Origin: a virus
IMG/VR virus record: IMGVR_UViG_3300020202_000041
Span: 1-42,625 of that record
Length of the DNA stretch: 42,625 bases
Strand: one strand, 5' to 3'
Made by a program: the position numbers and the translations under genes. Shown piece by piece: positions 6,844-12,795 of the stretch (the stretch's first letter is position 1; each line of letters opens with the position of its first letter). The notes beneath the pieces were generated by a model. That model made no database searches and was not told the DNA's origin. It saw only the letters and a program-made list of their open reading frames with translations.

Positions 6844-7167
6844 CTACTCGGCGGGCTCATCAGACGCGGGCCATTTGCGATGCCCGCAGGTCGTACACTC
6901 AAGCCCTAATTGGACCAAGTTGAACCAGCGCCGGTTCCCGCAGCTTGGGCACCTGTCGTCCGTGCCGGGCTTGACGTGCTCAAGCACTCTCGGGCGCTGT
7001 TTTCTCACGACCACGCCAAAGGCTGTGATCAGACGAATCAGCTCATCAGCTTCCTTATGCGCAAGATCATCCTCGGGGAACTCCGCCATCACGTCTTGAA
7101 GGAAGCTCACGACGCGCGCGTGAATGTCTCGAAGTGATACAATCTCGGGCTTGCTCGGCTGACTCAT
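6844..7167 (-). CDS. Zinc-ribbon protein (107 aa)
   Basis: I take ATG 7167, preceded by a G-rich AGCGGGGGCC segment, instead of a longer frame upstream with no support. Residues 1-70 are helical. The C-terminus holds a zinc ribbon: two CxxC knuckles, CPSC and CTTC, separated by about 17 residues and ending CGHRKWP. Such ribbons bind nucleic acid or protein. It lies between two other small genes of the replication-side operon. Specific role unknown. Confidence 0.72.
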   Translation of the reverse strand: MSQPSKPEIVSLRDIHARVVSFLQDVMAEFPEDDLAHKEADELIRLITAFGVVVRKQRPRVLEHVKPGTDDRCPSCGNRRWFNLVQLGLECTTCGHRKWPASDEPAE

Positions 7168-7252
7168 TTTGGCCCCCGCTTGTGGGTGTTCAGCCTGCCC
7201 TATCGGCTGGGGCGCCGGGCAATCAGAGTTAAGTTTTGCTAACCAACTCCGT

Positions 7253-7537
7253 CTAGGTCCATGAGTACGGACTGCCCTTCCCCTGTCGGTCAAGAAACCT
7301 CTCAAGGATGCGACCTTGGATGAGCGGCACCAACTTGCTCCAGTCGATCGTCTCTAAGATCTCCACTTTGCGGGTACGCAAGATCTCTTCAACAAGCTCA
7401 TCAGAGACTCTCCGTATGATCCGCTCTTGCATAGAGTCACATGCTGACGGACGACCAAGCTGTTTCATGAGACCATCGATGTCGACTTCCATCACCGAGT
7501 TCCCCTGGTCGTTGCGAAAGAATCTGAAGATGTTCAT
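7253..7537 (-). CDS. Unknown protein (94 aa)
   Basis: The start at 7537 overlaps the stop of the coiled-coil gene upstream (ATGA), giving 94 residues starting MNIFRFFRNDQGNSVMEVD. The body is amphipathic and charged (RIIRRVSDELVEEILRTRKVEIL), probably helical. No family is recognised. An 85-base gap without an obvious gene separates it from the zinc-ribbon gene downstream. Confidence 0.65.
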   Translation of the reverse strand: MNIFRFFRNDQGNSVMEVDIDGLMKQLGRPSACDSMQERIIRRVSDELVEEILRTRKVEILETIDWSKLVPLIQGRILERFLDRQGKGSPYSWT

Positions 7538-8577
7538 TCTTTCTCTCCCTCGATCTCGGCGAGCGCTTCCAACGCGACATCCCCTTTGCAGCCGACGGGC
7601 GCCTCGCAGTATGCGCACGCTTCCAGCGCCCCCTTGGCCCGCTCCAGCTTGGCGCGGAGGGCGACATTCTCCTGGCACTGATCCTCGGCGATCTCCTTCA
7701 TGGTCGTGACGGTCTCTGCCTTGATCCCCGGATATATGCAGCGCTCAGCCGAACAACATCCGTCCTCGCCGCAGGAACCGCAGACTGGACAGTAGATCGG
7801 GTCCTTCAAATCGTCGTTCTCTCGCTTCAGCCGCTCGACCTCGGCCTTCAGGATGTTGACGTAGGTGTACTCGGCGCCCAGTTCGTCGTTCTCGTTCAGC
7901 TCTTTGGCAATGAGTTTGGTCAGCCGCTCAACCTCGGACGATAGTTGGGCGATTCGGCTCATGAGCGCCTTGGAGTTCTCGACAAGCTGCTCGCGAGTCC
8001 AGTCGCTGTAAGGTGCTTTCTCGTTGGGTTTCTCGGTCACGCTTTCAGTCGTAAGTGTGACGGCTAAGTGCTCGTCTGAACGATCAGGTAGATCAGTGCC
8101 GCCAATATCAGGACCATTGGCCATCTCGGTCTGTGGTAGTCGCACAGATTCTCGTCTCGGCAGAATGGGCATGGCGGTTTTGGTAGGTTCATTTTTTTCC
8201 TTTACACCACTCTCGTTCGCGAAGCTACTGGGGAGGGATTGAGTAGAAAGAGCATCGATGTAGTTGAGCACGGCCCGGACTTCAGGCTGAAGCAAGCTAG
8301 CTACCCAATGCCCGCCCGACATCGGCGCAGGTTGATCTACGAAGTCACGCCAGCGGTCGAGTACGGCTTGAGCGAGCGGGCTTGGCTTTACTCCCTCACT
8401 TATCGTCGTCGGAGCCACCGGTGGGGATTCAAGCGAAGCAATCAACTTGTCGGCCACCTTCATCCAGTACAGCGAGATGTCCTGGTAGACCTGCGGATCA
8501 GGCCCTTCGCCCTCGGCCATGAGAGCGAGCCCCTCGCGGATTGCGCGGATCTGCTCTAGAACTTTACTCCCGCTCAT
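7534..8577 (-). CDS. Long coiled-coil protein with cysteine cluster (347 aa)
   Basis: The N-terminal third is helical, the middle is low in complexity, and a coiled coil follows (MSRIAQLSSEVERLTKLIAK, then EVERLKRENDDL). After it comes a dense cysteine motif CPVCGSCGEDGCCSAERC and a second pair CAYCEAPVGC near the C-terminus, likely zinc sites. ATG 8577 has GGAG 8 bases upstream; GTG 8586 is an alternative with AAGGAG before it. The gene overlaps the 84-residue gene by 14 bases. Similar coiled-coil/Cys layouts occur in phage proteins of unknown function. Confidence 0.72.
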   Translation of the reverse strand: MSGSKVLEQIRAIREGLALMAEGEGPDPQVYQDISLYWMKVADKLIASLESPPVAPTTISEGVKPSPLAQAVLDRWRDFVDQPAPMSGGHWVASLLQPEVRAVLNYIDALSTQSLPSSFANESGVKEKNEPTKTAMPILPRRESVRLPQTEMANGPDIGGTDLPDRSDEHLAVTLTTESVTEKPNEKAPYSDWTREQLVENSKALMSRIAQLSSEVERLTKLIAKELNENDELGAEYTYVNILKAEVERLKRENDDLKDPIYCPVCGSCGEDGCCSAERCIYPGIKAETVTTMKEIAEDQCQENVALRAKLERAKGALEACAYCEAPVGCKGDVALEALAEIEGEKE

Positions 8578-8818
8578 GGTCGCCACTCCACTCCTTCAGT
8601 GCATAGCGTGCGACATCAATCTGCATGCGAACAGTGAAGAAGCGCTCGTTCGATGGATCAGCAATCTGCTCCAGCGCCTCGACGAGAGCCTTGGACTTCT
8701 CGGCGCAGGCGTCCCATCCGGCACGATAGGCCCGGTACAGCTCGTGCTCCAGATGAACCTCGGGCTCAAGGGAGTTCATGAAGGCGTACTCTCTCGCGGC
8801 ATCATCGCGCTCTTTCAT
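8564..8818 (-). CDS. Unknown helical protein (84 aa)
   Basis: The 84-residue protein begins MKERDDAAREYAFMNSL and contains HELYRAYRAGWDACAEKSKALVEA-like helices; the AGWDA segment is frequent in small phage proteins of unknown role. It overlaps both neighbours by about 15 bases, consistent with coupled translation. No catalytic motif or membrane segment is seen. Confidence 0.68.
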   Translation of the reverse strand: MKERDDAAREYAFMNSLEPEVHLEHELYRAYRAGWDACAEKSKALVEALEQIADPSNERFFTVRMQIDVARYALKEWSGDHERE

Positions 8819-9116
8819 GGCTGGCCCTTAGCTTTGGTGGACGACGCTGGCTTCGCGACTTTCCTTGCTTCGCAACGGTTGATCTTGCGGCAGTGAGAAC
8901 TGCAATCAGCAGGTCGATCTCCTCGCCGTAAAGATATGAGCGTAAGTAGGGTCCACCAGGGGCCACGTCAGCCAGAACAATGTTCACTGATGGGCTATGG
9001 CCCAACCCGCCCTCTACGCCAACGCCGATGCAATCTTGATTATTTATCCAGTACGTGCCCTGTTTGTTCAGCCACTTAATGATCTTGTCCTGACTTGGTA
9101 TTTTTGCCGCTTGCAT
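8802..9116 (-). CDS. Unknown basic-tailed protein (104 aa)
   Basis: The protein has a folded-looking first part (DKIIKWLNKQGTYWINNQDC, then NIVLADVAPGGPYLRSYL) and a highly basic C-terminal tail (KSRSQRRPPKLRASHERAR). I favour ATG 9116, which has GAGGGG 9 bases upstream; ATG 9125 is an alternative with the G-run too close. The basic tail could bind nucleic acid. It follows the nuclease gene directly. Confidence 0.6.
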   Translation of the reverse strand: MQAAKIPSQDKIIKWLNKQGTYWINNQDCIGVGVEGGLGHSPSVNIVLADVAPGGPYLRSYLYGEEIDLLIAVLTAARSTVAKQGKSRSQRRPPKLRASHERAR

Positions 9117-9129
9117 TTTGTTCATCCCC

Positions 9130-9501
9130 TCACCTTCCCGCGCCTTGCGCATCGCTCAACCCCAGCTTCTCAACAACCTCTTCCACGGAACGCGCGACGA
9201 TCGCGAAGCATCCACGCGCCCGAACCTCGGCAAGGAAGTCCTTCTGGTGCTCGCTCAGTCTTCCCTTCTCGGACTTCACCTCAATTGCGAAGAAAGTCCC
9301 ATCGTCCATCAGGCCCGTGATGTCAGAGAGCCCGCGCATGCGGTTTGGAGAGAACGCTCGATAGGACTTTCGCTTTTCATCGAATACGGCACCGTTCTCA
9401 TTCTTCCAAACGAGCAGGCCCTTGTAGCGAAGGAAGGCGATGATCTGAGACTCGATCACCTTCTCTCGCGTCACTGGCCTTTTAGGGGTGCGCTTAGTCA
9501 T
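9130..9501 (-). CDS. VRR-NUC/PD-(D/E)XK-type nuclease (123 aa)
   Basis: The protein matches the small stand-alone VRR-NUC or Holliday-junction-resolvase-like nucleases of phages. E17 lies in the first helix (KVIESQIIAFL), then GLSDITG supplies D60, FAIEVKSEKG supplies E74 and K76, and LSEHQKDFL supplies Q86, forming the D-ExK-Q active site. It probably processes branched or linear DNA during replication. Its start overlaps the stop of a 34-codon membrane peptide gene (ATGA). Confidence 0.85.
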   Translation of the reverse strand: MTKRTPKRPVTREKVIESQIIAFLRYKGLLVWKNENGAVFDEKRKSYRAFSPNRMRGLSDITGLMDDGTFFAIEVKSEKGRLSEHQKDFLAEVRARGCFAIVARSVEEVVEKLGLSDAQGAGR

Positions 9502-9602
9502 CGCCTGAACCTCAAGCCAAGCCAGATCGCACCGGCCAAGAGCCCGTAGGCGCCGAAAATGATGAAGCCAACAATCATGACCGCATATTCGAATAGGTTC
9601 AT
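9498..9602 (-). CDS. 34-residue predicted membrane peptide
   Basis: The frame encodes 34 residues with a single hydrophobic span (AVMIVGFIIFGAYGLLAGAI) and a basic C-terminus (RFRR). Its ATG overlaps the stop of the 106-residue gene (ATGA at 9599-9602) and its stop overlaps the nuclease start (ATGA at 9498-9501). It thus fits exactly between two genes. The design resembles the 24-residue peptide before terS. Role unknown; host membrane targeting is possible. Confidence 0.65.
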   Translation of the reverse strand: MNLFEYAVMIVGFIIFGAYGLLAGAIWLGLRFRR

Positions 9603-9919
9603 CCGATCACCTCGATGGTCACCCGGAGCCTTCGGTTGGTGAGGTTAGTAATGGCATCCCATGCCGCGGGTCCTTCGAAGGTCAGGTGAGATCTGGATCG
9701 AGCCGTGCACTGAGCTGAATCGAGCCTGGCCTCGAAGGTGACGGGGTCTGGCTTGATCTCCCAATCATCGGCGAGGATGTCTTGCATGTCGGGGCAGTAT
9801 TCTTGAATGCCCTCAAAAGCGGTCAGCACCGAGTGGTCGGGGCTGTGAATCCACCACACCTCACCTATGGCTTTGCGCCGAAAGGGCTTCCCGCTCTTGA
9901 TCGCTTCCTGAATTGTCAT
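9599..9919 (-). CDS. Unknown phage protein with DILADDWEI motif (106 aa)
   Basis: The protein begins MTIQEAIKSGKPFRRKAIG and contains DILADDWEIKPD at about residues 48-59, a pattern seen in several families of small phage proteins. The first 60 residues faintly resemble the DUF2829/Tad2 layout (short N-terminal helix, then a W/E-rich end). However, the central sequence differs and there are about 47 additional residues, so I do not assign that function. The start overlaps the upstream gene (ATGA). Confidence 0.7.
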   Translation of the reverse strand: MTIQEAIKSGKPFRRKAIGEVWWIHSPDHSVLTAFEGIQEYCPDMQDILADDWEIKPDPVTFEARLDSAQCTARSRSHLTFEGPAAWDAITNLTNRRLRVTIEVIG

Positions 9920-10164
9920 CCCACTGCTCCCTTGAAAGGGACTGAGACCACTCTGGCTCTGGCATCCCGAAGCTTCTCAAACATCCGATCAAGCTGGGCT
10001 TGCAGCTCTTCGTTCTCAAGCCTGAGTTTGCTGAGCTGATGCTCGAGCCGATAGACCTCATCACCCTTGGCTTTGAGAGCGAGATTGGCGATCCCGAGGT
10101 CATGCTGAAGACCGAAGATCTTTCGCTTGTAGAACTGGGCTCCCATCGATGGACGCTTTTGCAT
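9916..10164 (-). CDS. Coiled-coil protein (82 aa)
   Basis: Most of the 82 residues form a coiled coil: heptads run through EVYRLEHQLSKLRLENEELQ and on to the FEKLRDARAR region. The start at 10164 overlaps the stop of the upstream gene (TGATG); an internal ATG six codons later is possible. No function is recognised; such short coiled coils often act as oligomerisation or adaptor proteins. Confidence 0.68.
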   Translation of the reverse strand: MQKRPSMGAQFYKRKIFGLQHDLGIANLALKAKGDEVYRLEHQLSKLRLENEELQAQLDRMFEKLRDARARVVSVPFKGAVG

Positions 10165-10484
10165 CAGTTCATCGCCTGTTGAAACTCGCCATCCAAGCTC
10201 TGATCCAGATAGTGCTCGGCGACCTGCGCTTCATCGAACGTCATTCCCCGGATCTCCTCGCTCGGCCTCACCGGGAACTCGTAGCCCATCGAGATGAGTT
10301 CATCTTCCATGGCTATTAGTTTTTTGAGCGCCTCTTCAGCGAGCCTTGTCTGAAGGCACATCGTCTGCTTGGCAGCAATCGCGACACTTCTCCGGCCGAT
10401 CACCGTTTGACGAAGGCATTTGACCTCTTCAGCCATCTGCACCATCTCTTTGACCTGCGTGATGACTTCCTTCGGTTGCTTCAT
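10164..10484 (-). CDS. Unknown helical protein (106 aa)
   Basis: ATG 10484 follows GGGGGAGATC, giving 106 residues (MKQPKEVITQVKEMVQMAEE). The protein is helical and ends with FDEAQVAEHYLDQSLDGEFQ. The long frame upstream of this start is only the shadow of the neighbouring gene. It overlaps the end of the 151-residue gene by 56 bases in another frame, which is unusually long for this genome. Confidence 0.65.
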   Translation of the reverse strand: MKQPKEVITQVKEMVQMAEEVKCLRQTVIGRRSVAIAAKQTMCLQTRLAEEALKKLIAMEDELISMGYEFPVRPSEEIRGMTFDEAQVAEHYLDQSLDGEFQQAMN

Positions 10485-10884
10485 GATCTCCCCCTTGTTG
10501 TTTCTTTCTCTCTGCCCGATCGGCCATGATCTGACCCAACAGGGCTTCGTAGCTGACATCCGGTGTGTTCTCGAACTTGGCGATAAACGCGTCTGCGCGC
10601 TCTTCGCAATCTTGCTTGGCCTTTCGATAGGCCGGCGACTGGACCTCGGGGAAAAGAGCTGGCTCAAAGCGCGAGCCGCGCAAGAGCCTTCGGCAGACGG
10701 CAAAGAGCTGTTTGCCTTCGGTCGTGAGCATCCACGCCGGATGATCCCTGAGCATCTGGATGACGGTAGCGGCATTAACATCCACCCCGGGCTCGTGCCC
10801 AATCCGGCTGAAGATCGTGAGCAAGCTCTTCAAAGCCAGTTTTTCGGGTGAGTCCATGGCGACCGATCTTGTAGCTCGACTCAT
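10429..10884 (-). CDS. Unknown protein (151 aa) overlapping the helicase gene
   Basis: ATG 10884 has GAGG 7 bases upstream, giving 151 residues. The central part (VIQMLRDHPAWMLTTEGKQL) is likely a folded helical domain; the C-terminus is low-complexity and charged and overlaps the next gene. The 5' end overlaps the DnaB-like gene by 110 bases in another frame. A later start (ATG 10858) would shorten the overlap but has no ribosome-binding site. Position suggests a replication accessory. Confidence 0.6.
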   Translation of the reverse strand: MSRATRSVAMDSPEKLALKSLLTIFSRIGHEPGVDVNAATVIQMLRDHPAWMLTTEGKQLFAVCRRLLRGSRFEPALFPEVQSPAYRKAKQDCEERADAFIAKFENTPDVSYEALLGQIMADRAERKKQQGGDHEATEGSHHAGQRDGADG

Positions 10885-11746
10885 ATTCGTTCCTCTTTGG
10901 ATCAAACATCACACGCCCGATGAACCGGGTAACACCGCCATTGGAACGGTTTTTCGGGATTCGGAAGAAAGTCTCATAGCAGCCGTCTGTGGTTCGCCCG
11001 CCAGGGGCTATCGTGATCACCTTGGTTGCAATCTTGGTGAGGTCACTAGAGCCGTGGAACTCATCGATACCGGGCACGAGATCCTCGTTGGCCCGATCGC
11101 GCTTTCTCAGGTGCGCCACCAGGATGATCGGCTTCTGCTGTTCAAGAGCGAGCGAGCGCACGTTCTTGGCGATCTCGCGCATGGCCCGATTCTCGTTGTC
11201 GTCATCGAAGTCGAAATAATGCACGTGGTCGATGATGAAGAGATCCGTCTCGTCCGCATGCCCTAGGACGTTCTCGATGAGGTCGATCAGCGTGAAGCGG
11301 TCTTGCTTGTAGAACATGAACAGGTCCTTGTAGCCCCGCTCGAAGTGATCGGCGGTCCAGTCCTCGAACTCCGTGAGTTCGTCCATGAAGTCGCCCAAGA
11401 CCCAGCGGTCGTAGCTGAGCCGGATGTTGGGCCGGATGCTCCGATCGGCTCGGAAGAACGCGTCGCTGAGGATCTGGTATTTGAGCCGCCGCTCGATCTC
11501 GAACTGCTCGGCCTCAAGCGCCATGAAGTGCACGCGCTTCCCATCACGCATGTTGGCAAGAGCGATGTTGCAGCAGAGCTGGGTCTTGCCCATTCCACTG
11601 GGCGCTCCCAAAAGCACCAGGTCGCTCGGAGCGATGCCGATCAGGGCGTCGTCAAGGAACCCTACCCCGAACCGTCTGAGCAGCTTCCTGGCGCCTTTAC
11701 GCGCGTCACGCTCGATGTGGGAGTTGAGAGCCGCCGACTTGAACAT
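10775..11746 (-). CDS. DnaB/RecA-fold replicative helicase-like ATPase
   Basis: The 323-residue protein has the RecA-like core of the DnaB C-terminal domain: Walker A GAPSGMGKTQ (47-56), Walker B LFIIDHVHYF (169-178), the VAHLRKR segment (210-216) and GSSDLTKIA (232-240). It lacks the DnaB N-terminal domain, as in several compact phage helicases. ATG 11746 has GGAG 5 bases upstream and overlaps the initiator gene stop by one base (TGATG). It should unwind DNA at the phage fork, loaded by the upstream gene product. Confidence 0.85.
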   Translation of the reverse strand: MFKSAALNSHIERDARKGARKLLRRFGVGFLDDALIGIAPSDLVLLGAPSGMGKTQLCCNIALANMRDGKRVHFMALEAEQFEIERRLKYQILSDAFFRADRSIRPNIRLSYDRWVLGDFMDELTEFEDWTADHFERGYKDLFMFYKQDRFTLIDLIENVLGHADETDLFIIDHVHYFDFDDDNENRAMREIAKNVRSLALEQQKPIILVAHLRKRDRANEDLVPGIDEFHGSSDLTKIATKVITIAPGGRTTDGCYETFFRIPKNRSNGGVTRFIGRVMFDPKRNEYESSYKIGRHGLTRKTGFEELAHDLQPDWARARGGC

Positions 11747-12450
11747 CAACGCTCCACGATGTCGGGCGAGCCGGCTGTGGGTTGAAGTCTCGGCGGCGAC
11801 CACGTGACGAAGTCGCGCCAGAAGGCGCCAGATCGCCGCGTTCCGAGAAAGGTGGCGAAGTTCTGCTTGGGTTTTCGCCAGGAGTTCTCGGGCATTGCGA
11901 GCATCGCCGTGTAGTTCTCAAGCGCCGAGAGAAGGTCCTCGTGGTCCTTCGGCGTCTTGATCTGGTCACGGTACCGCTGCTCGGCGTGGGGTCCCTTGAT
12001 CTGGACCGGGTAGCGAGAGAATGCCTCATCAAACCCAGACGGCGTCGCAGACTCCTCGGCCGTACGTACACGTACGGGCGTACTTGTCTGTTTGTCTGTC
12101 TGTCTGTCGCGTACAGATTCCGTACGTGCGCGTTCGGGTTGCGTACGCGGGTCTGTGTCGAGACGTACAGCCCCGATCTCGGCCAGCTTTTGCAGTGCTC
12201 GATCCAGGACGACCCGGTCGATGTCACAGACGCGCTTGGCGTGAGACGGGATGATGGTCACTTCTGGCGAGTTCTTTTGGGACGCTTGGCAGAAGACGTA
12301 GAGACAGGCCTTAAGCTCAAGCGGAGTAAACTCAAAGAACTCCGGATCCTCAAGAAACCGATTCGAGAGCGCAAACCAAGTCGGGTGCTTGATGTCCTTG
12401 CGTGGATTGTACTTCTCCCAATTGGTGACGGTCACCGTGATCTTGTCCAT
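11746..12450 (-). CDS. Replication initiator/helicase-loader-like protein
   Basis: The 234-residue protein has an N-terminal winged-helix-like domain typical of phage replication proteins (MDKITVTVTNWEKYNPRKDI, then TPLELKACLYVFCQASQK and SHAKRVCDIDRVVLDRALQK). A variable Arg/Thr-rich linker follows, then a C-terminal helical domain (FDEAFSRYP ... LLSALENYTAML). It is coupled to the DnaB-like gene. The linker-coding DNA carries the CGTAC repeats proposed as the origin, as lambda gene O does. Family assignment rests on layout, not on a decisive motif. Confidence 0.7.
   Translation of the reverse strand: MDKITVTVTNWEKYNPRKDIKHPTWFALSNRFLEDPEFFEFTPLELKACLYVFCQASQKNSPEVTIIPSHAKRVCDIDRVVLDRALQKLAEIGAVRLDTDPRTQPERARTESVRDRQTDKQTSTPVRVRTAEESATPSGFDEAFSRYPVQIKGPHAEQRYRDQIKTPKDHEDLLSALENYTAMLAMPENSWRKPKQNFATFLGTRRSGAFWRDFVTWSPPRLQPTAGSPDIVER
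12061..12170. repeat. CGTAC iteron cluster and TGTC microsatellite; candidate replication origin
   Basis: Eight copies of CGTAC start at 12061, 12065, 12071, 12079, 12110, 12121, 12142 and 12164. Between the fourth and fifth copies lies a TGTC/TTGTC tandem run (12085-12108). The block lies inside the initiator gene, in the low-complexity linker between its two domains. Iterons within the initiator gene are the lambdoid arrangement, so this is the best origin candidate. It could also reflect a simple Arg/Thr/Val-rich linker. Confidence 0.6.
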
Positions 12451-12512
12451 GATGCGCCTCGGTCTTGTGTCCAGTTGAGTTCGCGAGAAGAGTCGTGATG
12501 TGCTGAATCAAA

Positions 12513-12549
12513 GCTGTAGCAAAAATGGGTGCCGGAGTTTTGCTACAGC
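12513..12549. repeat. 12-bp perfect inverted repeat
   Basis: GCTGTAGCAAAA (12513-12524) and TTTTGCTACAGC (12538-12549) are perfectly complementary with a 13-base spacer. As RNA it forms a stable stem; the A/T ends resemble the base of a bidirectional terminator, but the U-run lies inside the stem and not after it. As DNA it could bind a dimeric protein. It stands about 60 bases upstream of the initiator gene start. Confidence 0.75.
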
Positions 12550-12588
12550 CCGAAACGGGCGGCGCGCGGGCGGGAATGAGCGCGAGAT

Positions 12589-12607
12589 CTTTCCCGTGTT
12601 TTTCCCG
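12589..12607. repeat. 19-base direct repeat, copy 1 (candidate integrase arm site)
   Basis: CTTTCCCGTGTTTTTCCCG occurs exactly here and at 12827-12845. The two copies bracket the tRNA-like segment at distances of about 100 and 35 bases. A related core, CGGTGTTTTTAGG, lies at about 12623-12635. Paired repeats flanking a core next to int are typical arm-type binding sites. Confidence 0.65.
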
Positions 12608-12709
12608 GCTACTGATCGTGACGATCGGTGTTTTTAGGTGAAGTTGCGTGATATTTGCGCAGACCTGGCTTGCAAAATAGGGCCATCTCGCATTAAATGC
12701 AGGACCAAT

Positions 12710-12793
12710 GACCCTATAGCTCAACAGGATAGAGCTACGGTTTCCTAAGCCAGCGTCGGCAGAAATTCCAAGAATCGAAATTCTCCTAGCGTC
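12710..12793 (+). other. tRNA-Arg(CCU)-like segment; probable attP core
   Basis: The 5' half reads like a bacterial tRNA-Arg(CCU) gene: acceptor GACCCTA, D arm GCTC-AACAGGATA-GAGC, then ACGGTTTCCTAA with anticodon CCT. A 3' TAGCGTC pairs with the acceptor at 6 of 7 positions. The 3' side of the anticodon stem pairs at only 3 of 5 positions and no proper T arm forms, so a working tRNA is unlikely. Lying 3 bases from the integrase stop, it is best read as attP sequence copied from the host tRNA target, with the crossover probably in the anticodon region (about 12731-12751). Confidence 0.7.
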
Positions 12794-12795
12794 AG

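Larger units (their letters stand above)
12451..12795. other. Non-coding attP/regulatory region between integrase and replication genes
   Basis: No supportable gene lies in these 345 bases. They contain, in order, a 12-bp inverted repeat (12513-12549), a 19-base repeat (12589-12607), a small palindrome GATCGTGACGATC (12614-12626), and a tRNA-like segment (12710-12793); the second 19-base repeat copy is at 12827-12845 inside the integrase 3' end. This density of sites beside int is what an attachment site looks like. Confidence 0.75.

Noticed and set aside
9599-9919. Tad2-type anti-Thoeris protein
   Set aside because: Only the short N-terminal and DDWEI-like parts resemble DUF2829; length and centre differ.
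12710-12793. Functional phage-encoded tRNA-Arg
   Set aside because: The anticodon stem pairs at only 3 of 5 positions and no regular T arm forms, so it is better explained as attP sequence.
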